From NCBI GenBank assembly GCA_031268125.1, contig JAIRXT010000237.1, positions 1 through 7,127 on the forward strand: a DNA stretch of 7,127 bases, in the 5' to 3' direction. The stretch comes from Treponema sp. Lineage in GTDB: Bacteria; Spirochaetota; Spirochaetia; Treponematales; Breznakiellaceae. The first letter of the stretch is position 1, and each line of letters begins with the position of its first letter. This document shows positions 5,947 to 7,127 of this stretch, piece after piece. The position numbers were made by a program, and so were the translations under genes. The notes under the pieces are model-generated. The model made no database searches. It worked only from the letters and a program-made list of their open reading frames with translations, and was not told where the DNA came from.

Positions 5947-7127
5947 ATGGATATTTCCGTACTGCAAAAACTACGTTACGGCTACCGCCCCAAACTGCCC
6001 GCCAGCCTTTCCCAAAGCATTACCGGCATCGGGCTGGAATACGGAGAAGCGGCCGAGTCGGTTTCGGATCAGGGGGCCCTGCGGGAGCTTTTTAAGTACA
6101 GCTACGGCAAACCTGTGGTTACCTTTACCCGGGGCGGGAATGCGGGGATGGGCCGTAACCTGAAGGTAGGGGTTATCCTTTCCGGCGGCCAGGCCCCCGG
6201 GGGCCACAACGTTATTGCCGGTCTTTTTGACGGCCTGAAAAAGGGGAATCCCGAATCCGTCCTTTACGGCTTTTTGGGCGGCCCTTCGGGGCTTATCGGC
6301 AATAAAACGGTGGAGATTACCGCCCCCCTGATGGACCGGTACCGCAACACCGGCGGTTTCGACATGATCGGTTCGGGGAGAACCAAGATCGAAAGCCCGG
6401 AACAGTTCGCTGCGTCTTTGGAAACCGCGAAAAAACTGGGCCTTTCCGCCGTTGTGATCATCGGCGGGGACGATTCCAACACCAACGCCGCGCTGCTGGC
6501 GGAATATTTTCTGGCCCAGGGATCGCCGGTACAGGTGATCGGCTGCCCCAAAACCATCGACGGGGACCTGAAAAATGAGTTTATCGAAACTTCCTTTGGT
6601 TTTGATACGGCGGTAAAAACTTACAGCGAACTTATTGGCAATATCGAGCGGGACGCCAACTCCGCAAAAAAATACTGGCATTTTATCAAGCTTATGGGCC
6701 GCTCGGCCAGCCATATTGCCCTGGAATGCGCCTTGCAGACCCGGCCCAATATCTGCCTTATCTCCGAAGAGGTGGCGGCGAAGAAACTTTCCTTAAAGCA
6801 GATCGTTGACGGCCTCTGCGATTCCATTGCCGGGCGGGCGGCCGGGGGGGAGAACTTCGGGGTGGCGCTGATTCCCGAGGGTCTGGTGGAATTTATTCCC
6901 GAGATGAAGGTCCTTATCGGGGAACTGAACGATATTATGGCCGCCGGGGGGGAAGAATTCGCCCAGGTGGAACGGCAACCGTTCCGGGAGATTCTGGCCT
7001 GGCTTGCCCGTAAACTCTCCGGCCCCTCAGAATCGCTGTTTTTGAATCTTCCCGAAGAAATTGCCAAACAGCTTCTGGCGGACCGGGACCCCCACGGGAA
7101 CGTGCAGGTCTCCCGGATCGAAACGGA
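5947..7127 (+). CDS. pfp: Pyrophosphate-dependent 6-phosphofructokinase, long (class II) form, 3' end missing
   Basis: The enzyme phosphorylates fructose 6-phosphate to fructose 1,6-bisphosphate with pyrophosphate instead of ATP, a reversible glycolytic step in the cytoplasm. The frame stays open to the window edge, giving 393 of the roughly 550 residues expected for the long form. Visible motifs in order: GVILSGGQAPGGHNV (75-89) at the phosphoryl-donor site, GGDDSNT (173-179) with Asp176 where ATP enzymes have Gly (the GGDG form), PKTIDGD (201-207) with the Lys typical of PPi enzymes and the catalytic Asp, and MGR (250-252) binding the sugar phosphate. The leader before the first motif (about 70 residues, from MDISVLQKLRYGYRPKLP) is typical of the plant/spirochaete long class, as are the TIDGDLKN wording and MGRSASHIALECALQT. 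The gene is preceded by a 170-nt gap with the palindrome, so it may have its own promoter, although I could not find a convincing one. It could equally be read from upstream. Confidence 0.95.
   Translation, partial: MDISVLQKLRYGYRPKLPASLSQSITGIGLEYGEAAESVSDQGALRELFKYSYGKPVVTFTRGGNAGMGRNLKVGVILSGGQAPGGHNVIAGLFDGLKKGNPESVLYGFLGGPSGLIGNKTVEITAPLMDRYRNTGGFDMIGSGRTKIESPEQFAASLETAKKLGLSAVVIIGGDDSNTNAALLAEYFLAQGSPVQVIGCPKTIDGDLKNEFIETSFGFDTAVKTYSELIGNIERDANSAKKYWHFIKLMGRSASHIALECALQTRPNICLISEEVAAKKLSLKQIVDGLCDSIAGRAAGGENFGVALIPEGLVEFIPEMKVLIGELNDIMAAGGEEFAQVERQPFREILAWLARKLSGPSESLFLNLPEEIAKQLLADRDPHGNVQVSRIET

Overview
All genes in this window lie on the + strand. The gene content points to a spirochaete of the Treponema lineage: a class II (long) pyrophosphate-dependent phosphofructokinase, a UMP kinase of the archaeal/spirochaete type, and cysS directly followed by an ECF sigma factor gene. 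From memory, Treponema pallidum has the same cysS-rpoE adjacency. By eye the base composition is clearly G+C-rich with many codons ending in G or C, unlike T. pallidum or T. denticola. It would fit a higher-GC relative such as the termite-gut treponemes. The placement is an inference from gene content and was not checked by alignment.

Layout. Positions 1-95 hold what may be the last 30 codons of an upstream gene, containing a strong 10-bp hairpin. Next comes cysS, encoding cysteinyl-tRNA synthetase (175-1638). After 45 nt begins a tightly packed cluster: an ECF sigma factor (1684-2235), a zinc-binding membrane anti-sigma factor (2237-2842), a small exported protein of unknown function (2839-3411), a lipoprotein with two IPT/TIG domains and a transglutaminase-like domain (3416-5074), and UMP kinase (5093-5776). 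Gaps inside the cluster are 1, -4, 4 and 18 nt, so it is probably one transcription unit. A 170-nt spacer follows, holding an imperfect palindrome with a 10-nt periodic repeat. Last is the N-terminal 393 codons of the PPi-phosphofructokinase gene, cut off by the window end.

How the genes may work together. The sigma/anti-sigma pair followed by two exported proteins looks like a cell-surface sensing circuit: the anti-sigma factor would hold the sigma factor at the inner membrane, and the exported protein and lipoprotein would be its periplasmic partners or outputs. CysS, UMP kinase and PPi-PFK are housekeeping enzymes (translation, pyrimidine nucleotides, glycolysis) that flank or share the transcript. 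The points most worth a second look are the transglutaminase-like domain with Ser where catalytic Cys is expected, the A9 tract just after the lipobox of the same protein, the dispersed-repeat-like palindrome at 5832-5910, and the sigma/anti-sigma/exported-protein module itself. There is no CRISPR array, transposase, tRNA or rRNA gene that I can see.
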